The position numbers and the translations under genes were made by a program. Below, piece after piece: positions 27,119 to 37,378 of a DNA stretch of 64,000 nucleotides (position 1 is the first letter of the stretch; each line of letters begins with the position of its first letter). Source of the DNA: Leclercia sp. AS011. GTDB taxonomy: Bacteria > Pseudomonadota > Gammaproteobacteria > Enterobacterales > Enterobacteriaceae. The notes under the pieces were generated by a model that made no database searches, was not told the DNA's origin, and saw nothing but the letters and a program-made list of their open reading frames with translations. The stretch is taken from NCBI RefSeq assembly GCF_037152535.1, contig NZ_JBBCMA010000001.1:2232001-2296000 (forward strand), in the 5' to 3' direction.

Positions 27119-28795
27119 ATGTTAAAGACATGCCTTCTTTTTATTAGTGGCCTCTTTTTTTATTTGATTGCCAGTATCAATTGCCACGCCAGTGACGATC
27201 GTCCTGCGACTAACCAGACGGAACAGGATAAGGCTCGCCAGTCATTATTAATGCCCTCATCGCAGGAATATGCGGTGAGTAGTACCTCCTCAAAGGCGCA
27301 AACACTTCATTTTCCGCACGAAGAGGTCTGTAAATATATTAATGAGATCGTCATCCAGTCGGACGATGACAAACTCACCCATAAGTTACTAGGGAAATTA
27401 ACCCGCCAGGCCACCTCTAAATGCCTGGGTATTAAAAGCATTCAGCTGCTGGCGCGGGCATTACAAAACGAACTTATTGCGCGTGGCTACGTGACCTCGC
27501 TGATTGATATTCCCCCTCAGGAGATGGTGGATGGCGTTCTTACCTTAACGCTGGTTTATGGCCGGGTAGGTGAAATGACCTTCGATAGCAACACGCAAAA
27601 CGACACCACCAGCCTGTGGAATACCCTGCCCACCTCTTCAGGCGACATCCTGAGGTTGCCGGACTTAGAAATGGGGATGGCAAATATGCAGCGGCTTCCC
27701 GGTTCGTCTGCACATATGAAATTGCAGCCGGGCAAACATTACGCTGAGAGTGACATCATCATCACCCGTAAGCTGGATAAAATGTGGCAAATTGGCGCCT
27801 GGCTGGACGATGCCGGTAGCCGGGCCAGTGGCCGCTATCAGGGCGGTGCGGCGCTCTATCTTTACGATTTAACCTCGCTGGACGATATCCTGTATCTCGC
27901 CGCGGGTGGCGATGTGGAATACAACCAGAAAAACGACGGTAACCACAACAGCAGCATCTATTACTCTGTTCCTTTGGGTTACTGGACTATCAGTGCCTAT
28001 GCATCGCACAGCACTTACCTGCAGCAATTTAAGGGAAATTACTCTGTCACCGATTATGAGAGTAAAAATCGCTACTACAGCGCAACGGTTGAGCGCCTGC
28101 TCTCCCATACACGAATACAAAAAACGTCGCTCAGCGCCAGAATATTTAAAAGCAGCTCCCACTACTATTTTGGCGGCAGCGAGCTGGCCGTGATGCGCAA
28201 GCAGAATCCGGCGTGGGAGCTGGGCGTACGCCATCAACGCTATTTTGACAATAAGGTGGTGGATGCCGGTATCACCCTCCAGCATCACTTCGGCTGGTTA
28301 AGTTCAACCGCCACGCCTGAAGAGAAAGCGGGACTCTATAATAAACAGGCCCGCGTGATGCGTGCCGATATAAAAGGATTAATGAAGTTTAACGCCACCG
28401 GGGACAATTTTACCTGGGCTCCCCAACTCAACGTACAGATAAGCCCTGACAACTTATCGACAGATAACACCTTTAATATTGGCAGCCGATGGTCAGTGCG
28501 TGGTTTTGATGGTGAAAATACGTTATCCAGCAGCCAGGGATGGTTTTTGCGTAATGATTTAATCTGGCAGACGCCTGTCTCTGACCAGCAAGTCTATCTG
28601 GGGCTGGACATAGGTAAAATTATTGGCAGCGATCGCTATCAAAAAGGAAAAGTTCTCTCCGGCGCTGTCGTCGGATTACGTGGTGAGTTAATGGCAACGC
28701 AATACGATATGTTTATCGGCACGCCAATATCAAAACCGGAAAATTATCATACTGATGCACTTAACATGGGCTTCTCGTTGCAATGGAGGTATTAA
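27119..28795 (+). CDS. Two-partner secretion outer-membrane transporter TpsB (ShlB/CdiB/FhaC family)
   Basis: TpsB exports its TpsA partner across the outer membrane. The protein has 558 residues: a signal peptide (about 1-24, MLKTCLLFISGLFF...), a short linker, a POTRA_2 domain (about 65-145) with a likely disulfide between Cys71 (EEVCKYI) and Cys102 (SKCLGI) as in CdiB/ShlB, a second POTRA (about 145-220), then a 16-strand barrel. The key loop-6 motif VRGF is at residues 460-463 (SRWSVRGFDGE), and the chain ends in an aromatic (LQWRY). AAGAAACGGAA precedes the ATG. It is followed 70 bp later by the substrate gene. Codon use and base composition are more A/T-rich than in rihA or leuS, which suggests acquisition. 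The exact subfamily partner name cannot be given. Confidence 0.93.
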   Translation: MLKTCLLFISGLFFYLIASINCHASDDRPATNQTEQDKARQSLLMPSSQEYAVSSTSSKAQTLHFPHEEVCKYINEIVIQSDDDKLTHKLLGKLTRQATSKCLGIKSIQLLARALQNELIARGYVTSLIDIPPQEMVDGVLTLTLVYGRVGEMTFDSNTQNDTTSLWNTLPTSSGDILRLPDLEMGMANMQRLPGSSAHMKLQPGKHYAESDIIITRKLDKMWQIGAWLDDAGSRASGRYQGGAALYLYDLTSLDDILYLAAGGDVEYNQKNDGNHNSSIYYSVPLGYWTISAYASHSTYLQQFKGNYSVTDYESKNRYYSATVERLLSHTRIQKTSLSARIFKSSSHYYFGGSELAVMRKQNPAWELGVRHQRYFDNKVVDAGITLQHHFGWLSSTATPEEKAGLYNKQARVMRADIKGLMKFNATGDNFTWAPQLNVQISPDNLSTDNTFNIGSRWSVRGFDGENTLSSSQGWFLRNDLIWQTPVSDQQVYLGLDIGKIIGSDRYQKGKVLSGAVVGLRGELMATQYDMFIGTPISKPENYHTDALNMGFSLQWRY

Positions 28796-28865
28796 TCTTC
28801 TTAATTAAATATTAACTGCTCAGATAGATCTCACTTATTGAAGAATCAATTTAAAGGAATAAATT

Positions 28866-30668
28866 ATGTTCAAGTTTAAGCTCTCTTATGTTGCATTTGC
28901 ATCAGTCCTGGCCTCAACCTGCGTATATGCTGATCCAACCTCCTGGACTCATCAATCTGGTGCAACCGTAATTGATATTGAAGCCCCTAATGCAGCGGGG
29001 GTTTCGCACAATATGTATCGCGAATTTAACGTCAGCGACAAAGGCACCGTTCTGAATAACAGTGCAACTGATGTTTCTCATGCCTCCCTGGGCAATCTCA
29101 CTAAAAACAACAATCTGGCAGGGGGGAAAGCGGCTACCGTTATTCTCAATGAAGTTATTTCAAATAAATCCAGCGCACTGAATGGTTTTATCGAAGTTAA
29201 TGGTCAGAAAGCAGATGTGATTATTGCCAACCCGAACGGGATCTCCTGCTCCGGCTGTAGCTTTATCAACACCAACAAAGCTGTACTGACAACCGGTAAC
29301 GTTAAGCTGAGCGACACGGGTGCCATTGCCAGCTATAACGTCACCGGCGGCAGAATTAACGTTGATTCTCGTGGCATGAATGCAGCCGACAGCTATGCCG
29401 TGCTGCTGGCCGATGCCATTAGCCTGAACGGGGTTGTTAATGCCTCAAATGCCCTGATCTCCGCAGGTAACTCTACGCTGGACAACACCACGGGGGTGGT
29501 GACGTCAGCCGGTAAATCGGCAAATCTGATGCAGCTCCTGATTCCAGAGTACAGCATCGACATCTCCAGCCTGGGCGGGGTCAAAGCGAATAACATCACC
29601 ATGGTGGGCAACAACCTGGGCTTTGGCGTGCGTAACAAAGGGGCGGTTGTCGCCAATAGTACCCTCGCCATGACCAGCTATGGCTCGCTGATCAACGAAG
29701 GGGCCATCAATGGCAACGGTTATGTAACGCAGTTGGTTTCCGCTGGCGAACTGAAAAACTCAGGCACAATTGCCACCAATAACATCGCCGCTATTAAAAG
29801 CATGGGCGCACTGAGTAACGCTGGCACGATCAGTAACACCTCCCAGATGACGATCTCCTCTACAGGTAACCTGGAAAACACCGGCACCATTTCGGGCACT
29901 AACGCCTTGTCCGTCAGTACCAGCGGCGATCTGACCACCACGTACGGTTCGAAACTGAAATCTGATAATCAGCTCTCTGTCGCTGCGCTGGGGAATATCA
30001 CTAACGGCGGCTCTACCTACGCCCTAAACACTAACATGGCCTTCGGCGGCGAAAGCTTAAAGGTCACCGGAAACATCCTGGGTCAGAATACACTGCTGAT
30101 TCAGGCCGCCAAAAATGGTACCGCCACCAGCGGCGAAATTACCAACGCTGGCACCATCTCAGGCAACAATGTCACGGTAACCACTGAGGGAACGCTGGCA
30201 AGCACTGCGGGAAGTACCTTGAGAGGGGAAACTTCATTAAACACGCACAGTTACTGGCTGAATAATCTCGGCAGCATCAGTACGGGTGACAACGGCGAGA
30301 TGTATCTCGACAACATGGTACTGACGAATAATAAAGCCTACATCGTTGGCGGAAAGAATATCCATATTAATACCTATCTGGATATGGTGAATACCGGGAC
30401 TATCCAGTCTTACGGAGACCTGACCATCGATACGCAAAATTTTGGCACTATCACTAACCAGAATTACATCGTGGCGAATGGCACCATGACCCTGAAGGCC
30501 AAAAAGGTGGTGAACGGCGGTTACAGATGTGGCTTCCTGAACATGTCGACTTGTGGTGTAGGTACGCTGGCGGCGAACAAGCTGATCCTCAACTCTTCCC
30601 ATAACTACGCAACCGATATGGGGGGTAAGCAGAGCTTCAAATCTATAGAGACCAACACCGTTAAGTAA
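28866..30668 (+). CDS. Two-partner secretion exoprotein TpsA (short filamentous haemagglutinin/CdiA-like)
   Basis: This 600-residue secreted protein is the partner of the TpsB just upstream. A signal peptide (about 1-22, cleavage near VYADP) is followed by the TPS domain (about 23-260). That domain carries NPNGISCSGC at residues 122-131, the ShlA/CdiA-type form with the CxxC pair. Then come degenerate beta-helix repeats of about 20 residues built on N(A/E/S)GTI and GNL patterns (about 270-545). The tail contains Cys555 and Cys563 (RCGFLNMSTCG). It is far shorter than CdiA or haemolysins, and no toxin, VENN motif or anchor domain is seen after the helix, nor any immunity gene downstream. AAAGGAATAAATT precedes the ATG. 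Adhesin is the most likely role; this is inference. Confidence 0.9.
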   Translation: MFKFKLSYVAFASVLASTCVYADPTSWTHQSGATVIDIEAPNAAGVSHNMYREFNVSDKGTVLNNSATDVSHASLGNLTKNNNLAGGKAATVILNEVISNKSSALNGFIEVNGQKADVIIANPNGISCSGCSFINTNKAVLTTGNVKLSDTGAIASYNVTGGRINVDSRGMNAADSYAVLLADAISLNGVVNASNALISAGNSTLDNTTGVVTSAGKSANLMQLLIPEYSIDISSLGGVKANNITMVGNNLGFGVRNKGAVVANSTLAMTSYGSLINEGAINGNGYVTQLVSAGELKNSGTIATNNIAAIKSMGALSNAGTISNTSQMTISSTGNLENTGTISGTNALSVSTSGDLTTTYGSKLKSDNQLSVAALGNITNGGSTYALNTNMAFGGESLKVTGNILGQNTLLIQAAKNGTATSGEITNAGTISGNNVTVTTEGTLASTAGSTLRGETSLNTHSYWLNNLGSISTGDNGEMYLDNMVLTNNKAYIVGGKNIHINTYLDMVNTGTIQSYGDLTIDTQNFGTITNQNYIVANGTMTLKAKKVVNGGYRCGFLNMSTCGVGTLAANKLILNSSHNYATDMGGKQSFKSIETNTVK

Positions 30669-30678
30669 TTAACCCCTT

Positions 30679-30715
30679 AATAAGGGTGCGCACAGGCTGC
30701 GCACCCTTATTATTT
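30679..30715. terminator. Bidirectional terminator between tpsA and ybeL
   Basis: A 13-bp perfect stem AATAAGGGTGCGC / GCGCACCCTTATT with a 7-nt loop and A/T-rich flanks, placed between convergent genes, 10 nt after the tpsA stop. Confidence 0.88.
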
Positions 30716-30729
30716 AAACCGCGCAACCA

Positions 30730-31212
30730 TTACGGCTCGAATGGCCGACGCTGGAATTGATCGTGACCACACTTTGGGCAGACCGGTAGCAGGTCCGGAG
30801 TATAAACCGCCAGATGAAAATGGCAGTTCTCGCACACCAGATTCCCCAACCCAACCACTTCGCCACTATGATAGACCCCATGGTGGTTGAGATCCTGGAA
30901 CACCTCGCGCCACTCCAGCTGCGTTTTATCAGTGATATCCGCCAGCTCCTGCCACAGGCTCTCTTTGATCACCCGCATAAAGACGCTGTCAGCGACCTCA
31001 TCCTGGCTCTCTTCGTAGCTGCGGGCGAACTCTTCCAGATCGCGGCGCACCGCGCGGGTTACCTCTTCCACTTCGGTACGTGTTAACTCACCCGTCTGCG
31101 TCACCCTCAGGCGTGCCTGCTCGACGAGCGCATCGATATCACGCTCACCATTACGCAGACGTTCAGTTAATGTGGCGACCAGTTCACGGTAAAATTGAGC
31201 AACCTTGTTCAT
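30730..31212 (-). CDS. ybeL: YbeL, DUF1451 zinc-ribbon protein
   Basis: From the second ATG (31212) this is 160 residues, the E. coli length. The N-terminal 110 residues are highly charged and helical; the C-terminus carries a zinc ribbon with CENC and CPKC pairs (about residues 126-129 and 144-147), ending QRRPFEP. Function is unknown. The first ATG at 31215 lies only 3 nt from GGAGG, while the second has 6 nt, so I prefer the second. It is divergent from leuS. In K-12 other ybe genes lie between it and rihA; here the TPS pair does. Confidence 0.93.
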   Translation of the reverse strand: MNKVAQFYRELVATLTERLRNGERDIDALVEQARLRVTQTGELTRTEVEEVTRAVRRDLEEFARSYEESQDEVADSVFMRVIKESLWQELADITDKTQLEWREVFQDLNHHGVYHSGEVVGLGNLVCENCHFHLAVYTPDLLPVCPKCGHDQFQRRPFEP

Positions 31213-31425
31213 CATTTGCCTCCCGGGTAAGTAACTCTCTCTAATGATAGACCTTATTTGCGCCCCGCTTTGTCAGGTCATCCACACTCTGCGTAAATTC
31301 CTGCAAGGCGCTTTTGAGGTAAAGGCTGTTTTGACGCGGGCGTTTGGGCTATGCTATGCGGATCTGAATTACCACATCCATTGGCTACGTTTGTAGCTGT
31401 ATTGAACACAGGACCACTGGCTGCC

Positions 31426-34008
31426 ATGCAAGAGCAATACCGCCCGGAAGAGATAGAATCGAAAGTCCAGCAACACTGGGACGAGAAGCGCACTTTTGAA
31501 GTCACCGAAGACGAGAGCAAAGAGAAGTATTACTGCCTGTCGATGCTTCCCTATCCTTCTGGCCGACTACACATGGGCCACGTGCGTAACTACACCATCG
31601 GTGATGTGATCGCCCGCTATCAGCGCATGCTGGGCAAAAACGTTCTGCAGCCGATTGGCTGGGATGCGTTTGGTCTGCCGGCTGAAGGCGCTGCGGTAAA
31701 AAACAACACTGCGCCAGCGCCATGGACCTACGACAACATCGCCTACATGAAAAACCAGCTCAAGATGCTGGGCTTCGGCTATGACTGGAGCCGCGAGCTG
31801 GCGACCTGCACCCCGGAATACTACCGCTGGGAACAGAAGTTCTTCACCGAGCTCTACAAAAAAGGGCTGGTCTACAAAAAAACCTCCGCCGTTAACTGGT
31901 GTCCGAACGATCAGACCGTTCTGGCGAACGAACAGGTTATCGACGGCTGCTGCTGGCGCTGCGACACCAAGGTTGAGCGTAAAGAGATCCCGCAGTGGTT
32001 TATTAAGATCACCGCTTACGCCGACGAACTGCTGAGCGATCTGGACAATCTGGACCACTGGCCAGATACCGTGAAAACCATGCAGCGCAACTGGATCGGT
32101 CGTTCTGAAGGCGTTGAAATCACCTTTAACGTTGAGAACTACGATCAGAAGCTGACCGTCTACACCACCCGTCCGGACACCTTTATGGGCGCGACCTACC
32201 TGGCCGTGGCCGCAGGTCACCCGCTGGCGCAGAAAGCGGCAGAGAACAATCCGGAACTGGCTGCCTTCATCGACGAATGCCGCAACACCAAAGTGGCCGA
32301 AGCCGATATGGCGACCATGGAGAAGAAAGGCGTTGCCACCGGTTTCTACGCCACGCACCCGCTTACTGGTGAAGCAATCCCGGTCTGGGCTGCTAACTTC
32401 GTGCTGATGGAGTACGGTACGGGCGCGGTGATGGCCGTTCCGGGTCACGATCAGCGCGACTACGAATTTGCTACCAAATACAACCTGGCGATCAAGCCGG
32501 TTATCCTTGCGGCAGATGGCAGCGAGCCGGATCTGTCCGAACAGGCGCTGACCGAAAAAGGCACCCTGTTTAACTCCGGTGAGTTCAGCGGCCTGAGCTT
32601 CGAAGAGGGCTTCAACGCGATTGCCGACAAACTGGCAGAACTGGGCGTGGGTGAGCGTAAAGTGAACTACCGTCTGCGCGACTGGGGCGTTTCCCGTCAG
32701 CGTTACTGGGGCGCTCCAATTCCGATGGTCACCCTGGAAGATGGCACCGTGATCCCAACGCCGGAAGATCAGCTCCCGGTGATCCTGCCGGAAGACGTGG
32801 TCATGGACGGCATCACCAGTCCGATCAAAGCCGATCCAGAGTGGGCGAAAACCACCGTGAACGGCATGCCTGCGCTGCGTGAAACCGATACCTTCGACAC
32901 CTTTATGGAGTCCTCCTGGTACTACGCGCGCTATACCTGCCCGCAGTATCAGGAAGGCATGCTGGATTCCAAAGCGGCAAACTACTGGCTGCCGGTCGAT
33001 ATCTATATCGGCGGGATCGAACACGCCATCATGCACCTGCTCTATTTCCGCTTCTTCCACAAGCTGATGCGCGATGCGGGCCTGGTGAACTCTGACGAGC
33101 CAGCGAAACAGCTGCTGTGTCAGGGCATGGTGCTGGCGGATGCCTTCTACTACGTGGGTGCGAACGGCGAGCGTAACTGGGTCTCCCCGGTTGATGCCAT
33201 CGTTGAGCGCGACGAGAAAGGCCGCATCGTTAAGGCGAAAGATGCCGCGGGCCATGAGCTGGTCTATACCGGCATGAGCAAAATGTCGAAGTCCAAAAAC
33301 AACGGCATTGACCCGCAGGTGATGGTTGAGCGTTACGGCGCCGATACCGTACGTCTGTTCATGATGTTTGCCTCCCCGGCAGACATGACCCTCGAGTGGC
33401 AGGAGTCCGGCGTGGAAGGGGCTAACCGCTTCCTGAAACGTGTCTGGAAACTGGTTTACGAGCACACCTCTCAGGGTGAGGCACCGGCACTGGATACCGC
33501 AGCACTGACGGAAGATCAGCAGGCGCTGCGTCGTGATGTTCATAAAACTATTGCGAAAGTGACCGATGATATTGGTCGCCGTCAGACCTTCAATACCGCA
33601 ATTGCGGCTATTATGGAATTGATGAACAAGCTGGCGAAAGCCCCGCAGGAAGGCGAGCAGGATCGTGCCTTAATGCGTGAAGCGCTGCTGGCGGTTGTCC
33701 GTATGCTGAACCCGTTCACCCCTCACGCCAGCTTTACCCTGTGGCAGGAGCTGAACGGCGAAGGCGATATCGACAATGCACCATGGCCGGTGGCGGATGA
33801 ATCCGCAATGGTGGAAAACACCACTCTGGTCGTAGTGCAGGTCAACGGCAAAGTTCGCGGTAAAATTACTGTTCCGGTTGATGCAACCGAAGAGCAGGTC
33901 CGCGAGCGTGCTGGCCAGGAAACTCTGGTGGCGAAATATCTCGATGGCGTTACCGTACGTAAAGTGATCTACGTGCCCGGTAAACTGCTGAACCTGGTCG
34001 TTGGCTAA
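31426..34008 (+). CDS. leuS: Leucine--tRNA ligase
   Basis: LeuS charges tRNA-Leu, including the leuW product in this window. From ATG 31426 it has 860 residues, as in E. coli; the open frame extends 25 codons further upstream without conserved sequence. The HIGH motif is in [15 protein letters not shown] (about residues 38-52), the CP1 editing domain covers about 225-415 with the threonine-rich TTRPDTFMG segment, KMSKS is in [12 protein letters not shown] near residue 619, and the C-terminal domain ends KLLNLVVG. It starts the leuS-lptE-holA-nadD operon: lptE begins 14 bp after the stop. Confidence 0.99.
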   Translation: MQEQYRPEEIESKVQQHWDEKRTFEVTEDESKEKYYCLSMLPYPSGRLHMGHVRNYTIGDVIARYQRMLGKNVLQPIGWDAFGLPAEGAAVKNNTAPAPWTYDNIAYMKNQLKMLGFGYDWSRELATCTPEYYRWEQKFFTELYKKGLVYKKTSAVNWCPNDQTVLANEQVIDGCCWRCDTKVERKEIPQWFIKITAYADELLSDLDNLDHWPDTVKTMQRNWIGRSEGVEITFNVENYDQKLTVYTTRPDTFMGATYLAVAAGHPLAQKAAENNPELAAFIDECRNTKVAEADMATMEKKGVATGFYATHPLTGEAIPVWAANFVLMEYGTGAVMAVPGHDQRDYEFATKYNLAIKPVILAADGSEPDLSEQALTEKGTLFNSGEFSGLSFEEGFNAIADKLAELGVGERKVNYRLRDWGVSRQRYWGAPIPMVTLEDGTVIPTPEDQLPVILPEDVVMDGITSPIKADPEWAKTTVNGMPALRETDTFDTFMESSWYYARYTCPQYQEGMLDSKAANYWLPVDIYIGGIEHAIMHLLYFRFFHKLMRDAGLVNSDEPAKQLLCQGMVLADAFYYVGANGERNWVSPVDAIVERDEKGRIVKAKDAAGHELVYTGMSKMSKSKNNGIDPQVMVERYGADTVRLFMMFASPADMTLEWQESGVEGANRFLKRVWKLVYEHTSQGEAPALDTAALTEDQQALRRDVHKTIAKVTDDIGRRQTFNTAIAAIMELMNKLAKAPQEGEQDRALMREALLAVVRMLNPFTPHASFTLWQELNGEGDIDNAPWPVADESAMVENTTLVVVQVNGKVRGKITVPVDATEEQVRERAGQETLVAKYLDGVTVRKVIYVPGKLLNLVVG

Positions 34009-34022
34009 GCGCGGGAGGAAGC

Positions 34023-34601
34023 GTGCGACAACTGGCAACATTACTGTTATCGCTGGCGGTGTTGGTCACCGCCGGCTGTGGCTGGCACCTGCGCAACACT
34101 ACACAGGTGCCGGAACAGATGAAAACCATGATTTTCGATTCGGGCGATCCAAATGGTCCGCTGAGCCGTGCCATTCGTAATCAGCTGCGTCTTAACGGCG
34201 TTGACCTGATCGAAAAAGGGACGCTGCGCCAGGATATACCGTCATTCCGCGTATTAAGCTCTACCCTGAGCCAGGATACCGCCTCCATCTTCCAGGATGG
34301 TCGTACTGCGGAATACCAGATGGTGATGGAAGTCCACGCCGCGGTACTGATCCCGGGTAGCGATATTTACCCTATCAGCACCAAGGTCTACCGTTCGTTC
34401 TTCGATAACCCGCAGACTGCGCTGGCGAAAGACGCCGAGCAGACCATTATCATTAACGAAATGTATGACAAGGCAGCGGAGCAGCTGATCCGTAAGCTGC
34501 CAAGCGTGCATACCGCTGAAAAAGAGAATGACCTTAAAGCTCAGCCTTCCGCTCAGCCCACGGCATCCTCACCTCGCGTCTCCACGACGCTGGGTCAGTA
34601 A
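34023..34601 (+). CDS. lptE: LPS-assembly lipoprotein LptE
   Basis: LptE plugs the LptD barrel and helps insert LPS into the outer leaflet. It has 192 residues with a GTG start preceded by GGAGGAAGC. The lipoprotein signal [16 protein letters not shown] places the acylated Cys at residue 19. The mature domain includes [19 protein letters not shown]. The C-terminal 30 residues are Ser/Pro/Thr-rich and variable, as in E. coli. Its stop overlaps the holA ATG by one base (TAATG). Confidence 0.97.
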   Translation: MRQLATLLLSLAVLVTAGCGWHLRNTTQVPEQMKTMIFDSGDPNGPLSRAIRNQLRLNGVDLIEKGTLRQDIPSFRVLSSTLSQDTASIFQDGRTAEYQMVMEVHAAVLIPGSDIYPISTKVYRSFFDNPQTALAKDAEQTIIINEMYDKAAEQLIRKLPSVHTAEKENDLKAQPSAQPTASSPRVSTTLGQ

Positions 34602-35632
34602 TGCTCAGGTTGTACCCTGAACAACTCCGCGCGCAGCTCAATGAAGGGCTGCGCGCGGCGTATCTGCTTCTCGGAAACGATCCGCTGCTGCTGCAGGAAA
34701 GCCAGGACGCCGTTCGTCAGCTGGCGGCGACGCAGGGCTTTGACGAGCACCACAGTTTCACTCTGGATAACAGCACCGACTGGCAGGAGATCTTCTCCCT
34801 TTGCCAGGCGATGAGTCTGTTTGCCACCCGGCAAACCCTGCTTATTCAGCTCCCGGAAAACGGCCCCAATGCGGCCATCAACGAACAGCTGGCCACGCTG
34901 GTGAGTTTGCTGCACAGCGATCTTCTGCTGATTGTTCGCGGCAACAAGCTGACTAAAGCCCAGGAGAATGCCGCCTGGTTTACCGCGCTGGCAAACCACT
35001 CGGTGCTGGTGACCTGCCAGACGCCGGAGCAGGCTCATCTGCCAAAATGGGTCGCGGCCCGGGCTAAGCAGAACAATCTGCAGCTTGATGACGCGGCAAA
35101 CCAGCTGCTCTGTTACTGCTACGAAGGCAACCTGCTGGCCCTTGCCCAGGCCCTCGAGCGGCTGTCGCTGCTCTGGCCGGATGGCAAACTGACCCTGCCG
35201 CGCGTCGAGCAGGCGGTTAACGACGCAGCCCACTTCACTCCTTTCCACTGGGTCGACGCCCTGCTGTCGGCGAAGAGCAAGCGCGCCCTGCATATCCTGC
35301 AACAGTTGCGCCTCGAAGGCAGCGAGCCGGTGATCCTGCTCAGAACCCTGCAGCGGGAGCTGCTGCTGCTGCTGACCCTGAAGCGTCAGTCCGCACACAC
35401 GCCTTTGCGCGCGCTGTTTGATAAACATCGTGTCTGGCAGAACCGTCGCGTCATGACCACCGAGGCCCTCAACCGCCTGAGCTCGGAACAGCTGCGCCAG
35501 GCCGTTCAACTGCTGACGCGTACCGAGCTGACCCTGAAGCAGGATTACGGCCAGTCGATCTGGTCCGAGCTGGAAAGCCTTTCGCTGCTGCTGTGCCACA
35601 AAGCGCTGGCCGATATTTTTATAGAAGGGTAA
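34601..35632 (+). CDS. holA: DNA polymerase III subunit delta
   Basis: HolA opens the beta sliding clamp within the clamp loader. It has 343 residues, as in E. coli. The N-terminal domain carries the beta-interacting region (QAMSLFATRQTLL, about residues 66-78), followed by the AAA+-like lid and the C-terminal collar (about 215-343). It overlaps lptE by one base and lies 3 bp from nadD. Confidence 0.97.
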   Translation: MLRLYPEQLRAQLNEGLRAAYLLLGNDPLLLQESQDAVRQLAATQGFDEHHSFTLDNSTDWQEIFSLCQAMSLFATRQTLLIQLPENGPNAAINEQLATLVSLLHSDLLLIVRGNKLTKAQENAAWFTALANHSVLVTCQTPEQAHLPKWVAARAKQNNLQLDDAANQLLCYCYEGNLLALAQALERLSLLWPDGKLTLPRVEQAVNDAAHFTPFHWVDALLSAKSKRALHILQQLRLEGSEPVILLRTLQRELLLLLTLKRQSAHTPLRALFDKHRVWQNRRVMTTEALNRLSSEQLRQAVQLLTRTELTLKQDYGQSIWSELESLSLLLCHKALADIFIEG

Positions 35633-35635
35633 GAG

Positions 35636-36289
35636 ATGCACACTCTCCAGGCCCTGTTTGGCGGCACCTTTGACCCGATACACTACGGGCATCTGAAACC
35701 GGTCGAGATTCTGGCGAACCAGATTGGCCTGCAGCGCGTCACTATTATGCCGAACAATGTGCCGCCCCACCGTCCGCAACCCGAAGCCAGTCCGGCACAG
35801 CGCAAAGCGATGCTGCAGCTGGCGATTGCCGATAAGCCGCTGTTTCGCCTTGATGAGCGCGAGCTGCGCCGGGACACCCCGTCCTATACAGCCGAAACGC
35901 TGCAGGCGTGGCGCAGCGAACAGGGGCCGGAGAGGCCGCTGGCGTTTATCATCGGCCAGGACTCGCTGCTCAACTTCCCGACCTGGTATCAGTATCAGAC
36001 GATCCTCGATAACAGTCACTTAATCGTCTGCCGTCGCCCGGGTTATTCCCTGACGATGAAAGAGGCGCAGCATCAGCAGTGGCTGGAGCAGCACCTGACG
36101 TACCAGGTTGAGGATCTGCATAGCCAGCCGGCCGGTAAAATTTATCTCGCGGAAACGCCGTGGTTTGATATTTCGGCCACCCTGATCCGTCAGCGTCTGC
36201 AGCAGGGCCTCCCCTGTGATGAGATGTTACCGGCTGCGGTGCTGGGTTACATACAGCAGCAGGGTCTGTATCAGAAAAGCAGCAACTGA
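35636..36289 (+). CDS. nadD: Nicotinate-nucleotide adenylyltransferase
   Basis: NadD forms deamido-NAD from nicotinate mononucleotide and ATP. It has 217 residues (E. coli 213). The nucleotidyltransferase signature [12 protein letters not shown] lies at about residues 9-20 and the second motif [10 protein letters not shown] near residue 180. Start ATG 35636 follows AAGGGTAAG. In E. coli, cobC lies between nadD and rsfS; here there is no gene in that place. Confidence 0.97.
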   Translation: MHTLQALFGGTFDPIHYGHLKPVEILANQIGLQRVTIMPNNVPPHRPQPEASPAQRKAMLQLAIADKPLFRLDERELRRDTPSYTAETLQAWRSEQGPERPLAFIIGQDSLLNFPTWYQYQTILDNSHLIVCRRPGYSLTMKEAQHQQWLEQHLTYQVEDLHSQPAGKIYLAETPWFDISATLIRQRLQQGLPCDEMLPAAVLGYIQQQGLYQKSSN

Positions 36290-36877
<588 letters not shown>

Positions 36878-36880
36878 TGC

Positions 36881-37348
36881 GTGAAGCTGCAACTGGTAGC
36901 CGTCGGCACAAAAATGCCCGACTGGGTACAAACGGGGTTTACTGAATATCTGCGTCGTTTTCCGAAAGACATGCCGTTTGAGCTGGTGGAGATCCCCGCC
37001 GGCAAACGCGGCAAAAACGCAGATATAAAACGCATTCTCGACAAAGAGGGTGAACTGATGCTGGCTGCCGCAGGCAAAAACCGCATCGTCACGCTCGACA
37101 TTCCGGGCAAGCCCTGGGATACACCGCAGCTGGCGCATGAACTTGAGCGCTGGAAGCAGGACGGTCGCGACGTCAGCCTGTTAATTGGCGGTCCGGAGGG
37201 GTTATCTCCCGCCTGCAAAGCGGCAGCAGAACAGAGTTGGTCTCTCTCCGCGCTGACGCTGCCCCACCCGCTGGTTCGGGTGTTGGTCGCTGAAAGCCTC
37301 TATCGCGCGTGGAGCATCACGACTAACCATCCTTATCACCGTGAGTAA
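36881..37348 (+). CDS. rlmH: 23S rRNA (pseudouridine1915-N3)-methyltransferase RlmH
   Basis: RlmH is a SPOUT-class methyltransferase acting on pseudouridine 1915 in helix 69 of assembled 70S ribosomes. It has 155 residues from a GTG start. The SAM-binding trefoil knot region [10 protein letters not shown] and the C-terminal [13 protein letters not shown] and HPYHRE are intact. It lies between rsfS (3 bp) and mrdA (30 bp). Confidence 0.98.
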   Translation: MKLQLVAVGTKMPDWVQTGFTEYLRRFPKDMPFELVEIPAGKRGKNADIKRILDKEGELMLAAAGKNRIVTLDIPGKPWDTPQLAHELERWKQDGRDVSLLIGGPEGLSPACKAAAEQSWSLSALTLPHPLVRVLVAESLYRAWSITTNHPYHRE

Positions 37349-37378
37349 TGATGACGTCCTGGATAAATTAAGCAGCGG

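Noticed and set aside
31567-33543. 658-codon open frame opposite leuS
   Set aside because: Antisense shadow of leuS codon bias, without recognisable motifs or a ribosome site.
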